NCBI GenBank assembly: GCA_035295845.1
Contig: DATGIF010000012.1
Location: 1-64,000, forward strand
Length of the DNA: 64,000 nt
DNA from: Palsa-892 sp035295845
GTDB taxonomy: Bacteria; Pseudomonadota; Alphaproteobacteria; Rhizobiales; Xanthobacteraceae
Reading direction: 5' to 3'
Position numbers and translations under genes: made by a program. Shown piece by piece: positions 34,525 to 42,090 of this stretch. Positions within the stretch are counted from its first letter, which is position 1. Each line of letters begins with the position of its first letter. The notes beneath the pieces were generated by a model. It did not search any database and was not told where the DNA came from. It saw only the letters and a program-made list of their open reading frames with translations.

Positions 34525-35130
34525 CTAGAGCGGCGTGCGCGCGCGGATCGCCGCCGACAACGTGCCCTCGTCGAGATAATCGAGCTCGCCGCCCACCGGC
34601 ACGCCGTGGGCAAGGCGCGTGACCTTCAGCTTCATATCGCGCAGTAGGTCGGTGATGTAATGCGCCGTGGTCTGGCCGTCGACCGTGGCGTTCAGCGCCA
34701 GCACGATTTCCTTCACCGCGCCGTTCTGCGCGCGCGCGATCAAGCTCGCGAGATTGAGATCGTCGGGGCCGATGCCGTCGAGCGGCGACAGCGTGCCGCC
34801 AAGCACATGGTAGCGGCCGGGAATCGCGCCGGCGCGCTCCAGCGCCCACAGATCCGCGACGTTCTCCACGACGACGAGGATCGACGGGTCGCGCGTTTGA
34901 TCGGCGCAGACCGTGCAGGGATCGCGGGTGTCGACGTTGCCGCAGATGCCGCACACCTCGATCTTGGCGTGGGCGTCGGCGATGGCCGCGGCCAGGGGCT
35001 CCATCAATTCTTCGCGGCGCTTGACGAGATGCAACGCCGCGCGGCGCGCCGAGCGCGGGCCCAGCCCTGGCAGGCGGGCGAGCAACTGGATCAGACGCTC
35101 GATTTCAGGACCGGCGACGGCGCGGGGCAT
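34525..35130 (-). CDS. recR: Recombination protein RecR
   Basis: Part of the RecFOR pathway that loads RecA at gapped DNA. An N-terminal helix-hairpin-helix (LARLPGLGPRSARRAALHL), a C4 zinc finger with C60, C63, C72 and C75, and a Toprim domain (about 80-175) with VVVENVADLWALE are visible. 201 residues, standard length. It follows ybaB at about 100 bp, the common dnaX-ybaB-recR order, with a palindromic repeat in the gap. Confidence 0.96.
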   Translation of the reverse strand: MPRAVAGPEIERLIQLLARLPGLGPRSARRAALHLVKRREELMEPLAAAIADAHAKIEVCGICGNVDTRDPCTVCADQTRDPSILVVVENVADLWALERAGAIPGRYHVLGGTLSPLDGIGPDDLNLASLIARAQNGAVKEIVLALNATVDGQTTAHYITDLLRDMKLKVTRLAHGVPVGGELDYLDEGTLSAAIRARTPL

Positions 35131-35180
35131 CAGAGAACTATGGCTTCAGGTTGGATGGGTTTGCGCCCCTGATATTTTTC

Positions 35181-35235
35181 CTGAAGCATGATCTTTTCCG
35201 AAAACCGGTTTCCACTTTTCGAGATCATGCTTCAG
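35181..35235. repeat. Palindromic intergenic repeat, copy 1 (55 bp)
   Basis: CTGAAGCATGATCT (35181-35194) and AGATCATGCTTCAG (35222-35235) are perfect 14-bp inverted arms around TTTCCGAAAACCGGTTTCCACTT-type core sequence. The same core recurs at 37367-37413 with about five differences in 47 positions. I recall this as a very common dispersed palindrome in Rhizobiales. On the - strand the arm supplies the TGA stop codon of ybaB (35234-35232). Confidence 0.88.
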
Positions 35236-35552
35236 AACAATTTCAACCCCGGCGGCAGCGGCAGGCCGCCGGTCAGCTCGCTCATCTTTTGCTGCATCGC
35301 GCGCTCGGCCTTGGCGCGCGCATCGGCGTGCGCCGCCGAAATCAGATCCTCGAGGATTTCCTTTTCCGCGGGCTTCAACAGGCTCGCGTCGATCGAAATT
35401 TTCTTCAGCGCGCCCTTGGCGGAAAGAATGACCGAAACGAGGCCGCCACCCGCGGTGCCCGTGACCTCGGTCGCCTCAAGCTCGGCCTGCATCTTCTCCA
35501 TGCGGCCTTGCAGCTCCTGCATCTTGCCCATCAAGCCCATGAGGTCAGCCAT
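35232..35552 (-). CDS. YbaB/EbfC nucleoid-associated protein
   Basis: A 106-residue dimeric DNA-binding protein, usually encoded between dnaX and recR as here. Coiled N-terminus GLMGKMQELQGRMEKMQAEL, then EVTGTAGGGLVSVILSAKG and a helical end. ATG at 35552 shares one base with the dnaX TGA (TGATG), implying coupled translation. The final codons and stop (LKLF, TGA) fall at the edge of the palindromic repeat, so the insertion has set or preserved the protein's exact C-terminus. Confidence 0.93.
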   Translation of the reverse strand: MADLMGLMGKMQELQGRMEKMQAELEATEVTGTAGGGLVSVILSAKGALKKISIDASLLKPAEKEILEDLISAAHADARAKAERAMQQKMSELTGGLPLPPGLKLF

Positions 35553-37354
35553 CAAGGTTCTCCGCGCTCGTCGGGAAGGCGGTCGTCAACGCTTGGCTCT
35601 TCGATCTCGGCCGCCGCGGACGCCGCATCCTCACGCCGCCGCACGTCGACGATCTCGGCGCCGGGGAAGCGATCGAGCACCGCCTTCACCAGGGGATCGG
35701 AGCGGACGTCATGCGCGCGGGCGTCGCGCTCGGCGGCCACCCGTTCGGCGAGCGTGGGAGCGCCCTCCTCGTCGGAAAGCGCCACGAACCAGCGCCGCCC
35801 GGTCCATTCGGTGAGCTTGGTCGATAGTTCGCTCGTGATTCCCGCGGGCGCGCCGGCGACGAGCGCGATCTCGAGGCGCCCTTCCTGGATGCGCACGAGC
35901 CGCACGAGATTTTCGATCGCGTGCTTCACCTTCAAGTCGCGCCTTTGCACCGCAAGCGCTGCAATATCCTCGAGCGAAGCGAGCTTTGGCGCGGTTGCGG
36001 CCGCCACTTGCGCCACGGGCTCGGCCTGCGGCGATGGACGCGCGCGGCTGCCGCCTTCGGCGGCAAGCGAAAGCTTAGGAGCCGGACCGGAGCTCGCTTT
36101 CGATGGCGCGCTGGCACCGCCGCCGGCCGCACCGCCATTGCCGAGCGCCCGCAGCGCCTCGTCGGGCGTCGGAAGATCGGCGGCGAAGGCGAGGCGCACG
36201 AGCACCATTTCAGCCGCCTGCGCGGGTTTTGAGGCGGCCTGCACCTCGGCAAAGCCCTTGGTGAGGATTTGCCAGGCGCGCGAAAGCGCGCGGATCGAGA
36301 GATTCTCGGCAAACGCGCGCCCGCGCTTTTTTTCCGCCTCGACGAGGCTCGGATCATCCGCCGCCGACGGCACCAGCTTGAAGCGGGTGACGAGGTGGGT
36401 GAATTCCGCGAGATCCGCGATCACCACCGCGGGCTCGGCGCCGGTGTCGTATTGCGCGCGGAATTCGGCGAGTGCCGCGGCGATGTCGCCCTTCATCAAC
36501 GCCTCGAAGAGGTCGATGATGCGCGCCCGGTCGGCGAGGCCGAGAAGCCCGCGCACTTCTTCCGCCGTGACCTTCGCCTCGCCGTGCGCAATCGCCTGAT
36601 CGAGGATCGAGAGCGCGTCGCGCACGGAGCCTTCGGCCGCGCGCGCGATCAGCGCGAGCGCCTCGGGCTCGGCGGAAACTTTTTCCTTCTCGCAGATCGA
36701 GGCGAGATGCCGGGTCAAAAGCGCGGCGTCGACGCGGCGCAGATCAAACCGCTGGCAGCGCGACAGCACCGTCACCGGCACCTTGCGGATTTCGGTAGTG
36801 GCGAAAATGAACTTCACATGCGGCGGCGGCTCCTCGAGCGTCTTCAGGAAGGCGTTGAACGCCTTGTCGGAGAGCATGTGCACTTCGTCGATGATGTAGA
36901 CCTTGTAGCGCGCGAGCACCGGCGCGTAGCGCACGCCTTCGAGAATTTCGCGCACGTCGTCGATGCCGGTATGCGAAGCCGCGTCCATTTCGAGGACGTC
37001 GACATGGCGGCTTTCCATGATCGCTTCGCAGTGGCGGCCGAAGACGGGCATTGTGAGCGTCGGTCCGCCGCCGCCTTCGAGCGGCTCGTAATTGAGGGCG
37101 CGGGCGAGGATGCGCGCGGTGGTCGTTTTGCCGACGCCACGGACGCCGGTGAGGATGTAGGCTTGCGCGATGCGCCCGCTGTCGAAGGCATTGCGGAGCG
37201 TGCGGACCATCGCGTCCTGGCCGATGAGATCGTCGAAGCTCGCTGGCCGGTATTTGCGCGCGAGCACGCGATAGCCCGTTGCGGCATCGGCGCGTGCGGG
37301 AGCCGCGCTCTCGCGCGATTTGCCTTTTGCGGTTTTTCCGGCGGCTTCGCTCAT
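35552..37354 (-). CDS. dnaX: DNA polymerase III subunit gamma/tau
   Basis: Clamp-loader ATPase of 600 residues. Walker A GVRGVGKTTTAR (70-81), Walker B IIDEVHML and the sensor-1 area VLSRCQRFDLRRV are intact; the AAA lid follows and a Pro/Ala-rich linker precedes the tau C-terminus. The zinc-knuckle cysteines usually found after Walker A are almost absent here: only one Cys remains in GRHCEAI. The ATG at 37354 lies 12 bp from the edge of palindromic repeat copy 2, so its 5' leader is repeat-derived. Confidence 0.94.
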   Translation of the reverse strand: MSEAAGKTAKGKSRESAAPARADAATGYRVLARKYRPASFDDLIGQDAMVRTLRNAFDSGRIAQAYILTGVRGVGKTTTARILARALNYEPLEGGGGPTLTMPVFGRHCEAIMESRHVDVLEMDAASHTGIDDVREILEGVRYAPVLARYKVYIIDEVHMLSDKAFNAFLKTLEEPPPHVKFIFATTEIRKVPVTVLSRCQRFDLRRVDAALLTRHLASICEKEKVSAEPEALALIARAAEGSVRDALSILDQAIAHGEAKVTAEEVRGLLGLADRARIIDLFEALMKGDIAAALAEFRAQYDTGAEPAVVIADLAEFTHLVTRFKLVPSAADDPSLVEAEKKRGRAFAENLSIRALSRAWQILTKGFAEVQAASKPAQAAEMVLVRLAFAADLPTPDEALRALGNGGAAGGGASAPSKASSGPAPKLSLAAEGGSRARPSPQAEPVAQVAAATAPKLASLEDIAALAVQRRDLKVKHAIENLVRLVRIQEGRLEIALVAGAPAGITSELSTKLTEWTGRRWFVALSDEEGAPTLAERVAAERDARAHDVRSDPLVKAVLDRFPGAEIVDVRRREDAASAAAEIEEPSVDDRLPDERGEP

Positions 37355-37366
37355 GATCTTTTCCGG

Positions 37367-37413
37367 AGCATGATCTTTTCCAAAAACCGGTCCCCACTTT
37401 TTGGGATCATGCT
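37367..37413. repeat. Palindromic intergenic repeat, copy 2 (47 bp)
   Basis: AGCATGATC (37367-37375) and GATCATGCT (37405-37413) are the inverted arms, with TTTTCCAAAAACCGGTCCCC inside. It is the same element as 35181-35235, shorter at both ends. It sits between the SRP RNA gene and dnaX, immediately upstream of the dnaX start, where its hairpin would be in the leader of the mRNA. Confidence 0.86.
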
Positions 37414-37461
37414 TTTAAAAAAATTCGCTCCGATTGCTGCGCAGTTCGAGCGAGGCGAGGT

Positions 37462-37557
37462 GGGAGGTTGGACCGATAACCCGAACCGGTCTCGTTAGGG
37501 CTGCTTCCTTCCGGACCTGACCCGGTTGGCGAGTGGCTCGTCCACCGCCAACCTCCC
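37462..37557 (-). ncRNA. ffs: Signal recognition particle RNA, small bacterial (4.5S) type
   Basis: On the - strand the invariant domain IV sequence GGTCAGGTCCGGAAGGAAGC occurs in the middle, with GGTCAGG and GGAAGCAGCC flanking the GGAA tetraloop and asymmetric loop. The ends pair: GGGAGGTTGG at the 5' end (37557-37548) with CCAACCTCCC at the 3' end (37471-37462). Length about 96 nt matches the Ffh-binding 4.5S RNA. It lies upstream of dnaX on the same strand, the usual position. Confidence 0.95.
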
Positions 37558-37661
37558 GCACTCTATATCGGCTCTCCGCGCAGGGAAGGCAAGCGAGGCG
37601 CGATCCATGTGAACATCGCGAAATGCCTGCTAAGAACCCGCCGTCATTCGAGTGAAGATCG

Positions 37662-38117
37662 ATGCCCGACGCCTTTATTCTCGACCCTCGTCTTGCGGCC
37701 GAATCGCTTCCGCTCGGCGCGCTCGAACTATGCGAGGCGCGGCTTTTCAACGATGCGCGGTTTCCGTGGCTCATCCTGGTGCCGGCGCGCGCGGGGCTCG
37801 TGGAGATCATCGATCTAGATCCGGCTCACCAAGAGCTTTTACTTCAGGACGTCGCGCTCGCCTCGCAGGCGCTCAAGTCGGTGACCAATTGCCACAAGCT
37901 CAACGTCGCGGCGCTGGGCAATCAGGTGCGGCAATTGCACGTGCATGTGATCGCACGGTTCGAAAGCGACGACGCCTGGCCGAGCCCGGTCTGGGGCCGC
38001 GGCGCGCGGGTGCCTTACGCGCCAGAGGCGGCCGCCGCCTTCACGCAACGAATGAAATCGGCGCTGGGCTTGCGCGGACGGCGCGCCGCTTCGGAACCTC
38101 GGCGTCAGACGAAATAG
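37662..38117 (+). CDS. HIT-family protein (histidine triad)
   Basis: A 151-residue histidine-triad-fold protein. The triad region is QLHVHVIARF (about 89-98), preceded by NVAALGNQVRQ; only the HxH part of the usual HxHxHxx is present, so hydrolase activity is uncertain. WLILVPARAG and LTLDP-like ELIDLDPAHQ segments are characteristic of this HIT subgroup in alphaproteobacteria. The 3' end overlaps the convergent small membrane gene by 13 bp. Confidence 0.86.
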   Translation: MPDAFILDPRLAAESLPLGALELCEARLFNDARFPWLILVPARAGLVEIIDLDPAHQELLLQDVALASQALKSVTNCHKLNVAALGNQVRQLHVHVIARFESDDAWPSPVWGRGARVPYAPEAAAAFTQRMKSALGLRGRRAASEPRRQTK

Positions 38118-38455
38118 GTCACCACGAGCATCACGGCCGCCAGCGCCAGGAAAAGGACCGGCCAGTAGCGCGTTTCAATCCAGAACAGCGAGTCCTTCTG
38201 CGAAACCCATTGCTGCTGGCCGGTCTTGGGATCGGTCACGAGCTTCGGCTCGCGCTGCTTCATGATGAGGCGGTCGAGCGGAAAGGTGAGGATGGCCGAC
38301 AGCAAGGCGGCGATCGCAATCGAAAGATTGACCGTCTTGTCTTCGCCGAGATGGAGCGCCGGATCGATTTCGATGACCGCGAACGGAACGGCGGCGAATA
38401 AAGTAGCGATGAAAATCAGAAAAATGAGAATACCGCGTCCGGTCCAAATAATCAT
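38105..38455 (-). CDS. Small membrane protein of unknown function
   Basis: A 116-residue protein with three hydrophobic helices (about 7-28, 42-60 and 96-115). Between the second and third lies a polar stretch REPKLVTDPKTGQQQWVSQKDS, which looks like a short cytoplasmic or periplasmic hairpin ending in a Trp-rich segment. No family recognised. It is transcribed toward the HIT gene, overlapping it by 13 bp, and is divergent from nudC. Confidence 0.7.
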   Translation of the reverse strand: MIIWTGRGILIFLIFIATLFAAVPFAVIEIDPALHLGEDKTVNLSIAIAALLSAILTFPLDRLIMKQREPKLVTDPKTGQQQWVSQKDSLFWIETRYWPVLFLALAAVMLVVTYFV

Positions 38456-38580
38456 GGATGCCCCCTTCCCCTGAACGTGCGATGTTGCGATGAAAGTAAG
38501 CCGGAAGCAATGAAACCCCCGCCACCCTTCTCTCGCCGTGCGTCACGGCGACGCCGCGCTGCTTGTTTGAGCCGAACCGG

Positions 38581-39537
38581 ATGAACGATCCCCGTTTCGA
38601 TCTCGGGCCGTGGCCGCCGCTCGGCTATGTCGGCGGCGCACTCGACCGCGCGGCGGAGCGGCGCGGCGACGCGGCCTTCATCGCGGCGGCGGAACAACAT
38701 CGCAACGCGGGCGTCTACGCGATCAGCGGCGAGGTAATCGTGCTCGCGCGGCGCGGCGAGACTCTTGATCCGCTGCTTTCGCCCGGCGAGGCGCAGAGCC
38801 TCGGTCCCTCGCGCGAGCGGGTATTCATTGGCGTCGCCAGCGACGGCGCCGCGCGCTCGGGCCTGGCGCTCGCGCACGACACCGCCGAAGCGTTGAAGGC
38901 ACGCGGCGATCTTTTGATCCTCGATTTACGCTCGATCGCAATCCAGGGTCTTGCACCCGATCATTTGCCCGCGCTTGCCGCCGCCAAGGCGCTGCTCACC
39001 TGGCACGCGACGCACCGCTTCTGCGCGAAATGCGGCGCCGAGACAAAAAACACCGAAGCCGGCTGGCGGCGCGATTGTCCGGCCTGCGGCACGCACCATT
39101 TTCCGCGCACGGATCCGTGCGTGATCATGCTCGCGATCGACGGCGAGCGTTGTCTCGTGGGCCGGCAGTCGCGGTTTCCGCCGGGCATGTGGTCGTGCCT
39201 CGCGGGCTTTGTCGAGCCCGGCGAAACCTTCGAGGAAGCGGTGCGGCGCGAAATGTTCGAGGAGGCCGGCATCCGAACCGGCCGCGTGTCCTATTACGCC
39301 TCGCAGCCCTGGCCGTTTCCGATGTCGGTGATGATCGGCTTTCACGCCGAAGCGACGACCACGGACCTCAACATCGACAGGAACGAGCTCGAAGGCGCGC
39401 GCTGGGTCGGACGCGAGGAAATCGCCGCGATGCTGTCGCGCCGGCATCCCGACCGGATTTTCGCGCCGCCGCCGGTAGCGATCGCGCACCACCTCATTCG
39501 CGCCTTCGTCGAGAAGGGCGCAGGCGTTTTCGGCTAG
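38581..39537 (+). CDS. nudC: NAD(+)/NADH diphosphatase NudC
   Basis: Nudix hydrolase that cleaves NAD(H) and can remove NAD caps from RNA 5' ends. Of 318 residues, with the zinc ribbon C148, C151, C166, C169 and the Nudix box GFVEPGETFEEAVRREMFEEAG (209-230), plus the NudC-specific SQPWPFPMSVMIGF downstream. ATG at 38581 is preferred over a TTG 18 bp earlier. Convergent with pheA, the stop codons overlapping by 4 bp. Confidence 0.94.
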   Translation: MNDPRFDLGPWPPLGYVGGALDRAAERRGDAAFIAAAEQHRNAGVYAISGEVIVLARRGETLDPLLSPGEAQSLGPSRERVFIGVASDGAARSGLALAHDTAEALKARGDLLILDLRSIAIQGLAPDHLPALAAAKALLTWHATHRFCAKCGAETKNTEAGWRRDCPACGTHHFPRTDPCVIMLAIDGERCLVGRQSRFPPGMWSCLAGFVEPGETFEEAVRREMFEEAGIRTGRVSYYASQPWPFPMSVMIGFHAEATTTDLNIDRNELEGARWVGREEIAAMLSRRHPDRIFAPPPVAIAHHLIRAFVEKGAGVFG

Positions 39538-40427
39538 TTTTCTTTCCCGGCGGTGGCGAGCCGGTAGGGATGCGCCGGATAGACGCCGAGGATTTTGAGC
39601 GAGCCGGGCTGCGAGACGAATTTGAGCTCCTCGAAGGCGAGATCGAGCGCGCGGTCGTGCGGGTGCCCCTCGACGTCGGCATAGAACTGCGTGGCGAAAA
39701 AATTTCCCCGCAGCATGTAGCTCTCCAGTTTCGTCATGTTGATGCCGTTGGTGGCAAAACCGCCGAGCGCCTTATAGAGCGCGGCCGGAATATTGCGCAC
39801 TTCGAACACGAACGTGGTGACGATCCTCCGGCTGATCTCGTCGAGCCTGCGGCCTTTTTCGCGCGGGGGATGTTTTGGTTTGCGCGACAACACGATGAAG
39901 CGCGTGGTGTTGTGGGCTTCATCCTCGATATTCCGCCTGAGGATATTGAGCCGGTAAATTTTCCCGGCAAGTCCGGTCGCGATCGCCGCCCGCGTGCGGT
40001 CGCCGCTCTCGGAGATTTCGCGCGCGGAGCCGGCCGTATCGGCGGCGACGACCCGCTTGAGGCCGAGCTTGCGGATCGCCTTGCGGCATTGATCCAGCGC
40101 ATGCACGTGGCTCTCGACCGTCTTGACGGTCTTGAGCGAAGCGCCCTTCGGCGCGAGCAACTGATGATGCACCGGCATGAAATACTCGGCGATGATGTGC
40201 AGCCCCGAATTCGGCATCAGATGATGGATGTCGGCGACGCGGCCCGCGACCGAATTCTCGATCGGAATCATGGCAAGATCCGCTTTGCCGGCGCGCATGG
40301 CGGCAAACGTGTCCTCGAACGTCGGACAGGGCAGCGGCGCATAGGCCGGGTAGGCGCCGCGGCAAGCGAGGTCCGAATTCGCGCCGGGCTCGCCCTGGAA
40401 GACGATCGTTTTCTTCTTTTTCGTCAT
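39534..40427 (-). CDS. pheA: Prephenate dehydratase
   Basis: Converts prephenate to phenylpyruvate for phenylalanine synthesis; 297 residues with no chorismate mutase domain, as usual in alphaproteobacteria. Catalytic domain to about 190 with FQGEPGANSDLAC, MIPIENSVAGRV (the TRF-type catalytic motif follows as NTTRFIVLSR). The C-terminal ACT domain (about 210-285) with NIPAALYKALGGFATNGINM and the ESYMLRG segment should bind phenylalanine for feedback. Overlaps kdsB by 4 bp. Confidence 0.95.
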   Translation of the reverse strand: MTKKKKTIVFQGEPGANSDLACRGAYPAYAPLPCPTFEDTFAAMRAGKADLAMIPIENSVAGRVADIHHLMPNSGLHIIAEYFMPVHHQLLAPKGASLKTVKTVESHVHALDQCRKAIRKLGLKRVVAADTAGSAREISESGDRTRAAIATGLAGKIYRLNILRRNIEDEAHNTTRFIVLSRKPKHPPREKGRRLDEISRRIVTTFVFEVRNIPAALYKALGGFATNGINMTKLESYMLRGNFFATQFYADVEGHPHDRALDLAFEELKFVSQPGSLKILGVYPAHPYRLATAGKEN

Positions 40428-41185
40428 TTTGGATTTCGCGCCTGCAGGATCGCACGCGCTCGTTCGAGGTCGGCGGGAGTATCGACGCCGAGCGGAACGC
40501 CGTCAACGATCGCGGCATCGATGCGCATGCCGGCCTCCAGCGCGCGCAGTTGCTCGAGCCGCTCGCGCTTCTCAAGGGGCGACGGCGGAAGCTTCACGAA
40601 ACGCTCGAGCGCCGCGCGCCGGTAAGCGTAAAGGCCGATGTGGTGGTAGAGCGGGCCCTCGCCGGCGGGCGCGGTCGCGCGCGTGAAGTAAAGCGCGCGC
40701 AGGCGCCCCTTGCCGGTCTCGCTGCCGACGAGTTTGACGACATTCGGATCGGTGCGTTCGCCCGCCTCGGTGATGACGGCGGCGATGGTGGCGATATCGA
40801 CCGCGGGGTCCGCGAGCGGAGCGAGCGCGGCACGGATCGATTGCGGCGCGATGGTCGGGAGATCCCCCTGCACGTTGACGACGACCTTGGCGCGGCCTTC
40901 GGGATCGATCTTGAGAAGCGCCTCGAAAATCCGGTCGGAGCCGGATTGATGGTCCGGCCGCGTCATCACCGCCTTGCCGCCCGCCGCCTCCACGGCGCTT
41001 GCCACCTCCGCCGCATCGGTCGCCACCCAGGCCGCGCCGATGCCCGCTTCTTCGGCACGGCGAATCACCTGCACGATCATCGGCAGGCCGGCGATGTCGG
41101 CGAGCGGCTTGCCGGGGAGCCGTGTCGCGTTCAAGCGTGCCGGCACCAGCACGACAATGTCGGAGACGGGTTGCGAGCGGGCCAT
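40424..41185 (-). CDS. kdsB: 3-deoxy-manno-octulosonate cytidylyltransferase (CMP-KDO synthetase)
   Basis: Activates KDO as CMP-KDO for lipopolysaccharide inner core. VLVPARLNATRLPGKPL (about 11-27) is the nucleotide-binding signature, and NVQGDLPTI and HHIGLYAYRRAAL are present. 253 residues from the ATG at 41185; the frame is open further upstream (to 41272) but that part is untranslated-looking. First gene of kdsB-pheA, which share a 4-bp stop-start overlap. Confidence 0.95.
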   Translation of the reverse strand: MARSQPVSDIVVLVPARLNATRLPGKPLADIAGLPMIVQVIRRAEEAGIGAAWVATDAAEVASAVEAAGGKAVMTRPDHQSGSDRIFEALLKIDPEGRAKVVVNVQGDLPTIAPQSIRAALAPLADPAVDIATIAAVITEAGERTDPNVVKLVGSETGKGRLRALYFTRATAPAGEGPLYHHIGLYAYRRAALERFVKLPPSPLEKRERLEQLRALEAGMRIDAAIVDGVPLGVDTPADLERARAILQARNPK

Positions 41186-41289
41186 GGCGGTTCCGTTGCC
41201 CGAAACTGGCAAAAAGTAGCAGCGGTCGCGGGGGTTATACGGGTTGCATCGCAGCGCGCAAAGCGTTAGCAATTCGCCGATACCGTAAA

Positions 41290-41312
41290 GGGGAGCGCGC
41301 GAGCGGCTCCCC
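41290..41312 (+). other. Stem-loop in the leader of the cytochrome c gene
   Basis: GGGGAGC (41290-41296) pairs with GCTCCCC (41306-41312) across a 9-nt loop, followed by GTCTTT. It lies 31 bp before the cytochrome gene and within the kdsB/cytochrome divergent region. It could be a leader hairpin or a weak terminator; there is no long T tract. Confidence 0.4.
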
Positions 41313-41343
41313 GTCTTTATGGCGGCGGGGGAGCCTGCGGCGA

Positions 41344-41982
41344 ATGGTCGACAGTTTCGAGATCAATAAGATTTTGGGCGCGGTACTCGGCACCCTCCTC
41401 ATCACCCTGGCGCTCAACATTTTCTCCGGCGCGATCTTCGCCCCCAAGCACCTCGAAAAACCGGGCTACGAGATCGTGGTCAGCGAGCAGCCGCCGGCGG
41501 GCGGCGGCACCACGCCCGTGCAGGAAGAGCCGCTCGAACAATTGCTCGCGAAGGCAAACCCCGAGAAGGGCGCGAGCACCTCGAAAAAATGCCTCGCCTG
41601 CCACGACTTCACCAAGGGCGGCCCGAACAAGGTCGGACCCAACCTTTATGGAATCGTCGGCCGCGACCGCGCCTCACATGAAGGCTTCTCTTATTCCGCC
41701 GCGATGAAGGCCAAGGGCGGCAAGTGGACGGTGCAGGATCTCTTCACCTATCTCAACAATCCGCGCGGTTTCGTGCCGGGCACCACCATGTCCTTCGCCG
41801 GCATTTCCAAGGGGCAGGATCGCGCCGATCTCATTGCCTATCTCAACACGCTTTCGGACAATCCGCAGCCGCTGCCAACCGCGCCCGCGAGCGATCAGCA
41901 AGGCGCAAAGCAGGGCGATCAAAAGAATCCCCAGCAGCAGAACCCGCCTGCGGCCAATCCCGCGCCCGCGCCGAAACATTAA
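41344..41982 (+). CDS. cycM: Membrane-anchored class I cytochrome c (CycM/c552 type)
   Basis: A 212-residue protein with an uncleaved N-terminal helix (about 8-31), a short linker and one haem-binding domain: CLACH with C83, C86 and axial H87, and M149 in PGTTMSFAG as sixth ligand. A Gln/Pro/Ala-rich tail follows (about 180-212). Membrane c-type cytochromes of this kind carry electrons between the bc1 complex and a terminal oxidase. The ATG at 41344 is right because an earlier frame is only a shadow of kdsB. Confidence 0.92.
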   Translation: MVDSFEINKILGAVLGTLLITLALNIFSGAIFAPKHLEKPGYEIVVSEQPPAGGGTTPVQEEPLEQLLAKANPEKGASTSKKCLACHDFTKGGPNKVGPNLYGIVGRDRASHEGFSYSAAMKAKGGKWTVQDLFTYLNNPRGFVPGTTMSFAGISKGQDRADLIAYLNTLSDNPQPLPTAPASDQQGAKQGDQKNPQQQNPPAANPAPAPKH

Positions 41983-42090
41983 ATTCGCTTCACGTTCTCT
42001 TTATCTTCGGCACGACCCCGCTTTGGCGCGGCGGCGGAAAAGCGTCATAATCGCCGTCGAGCTTCAGGCTTGGCATCGACGGAGAGCATC

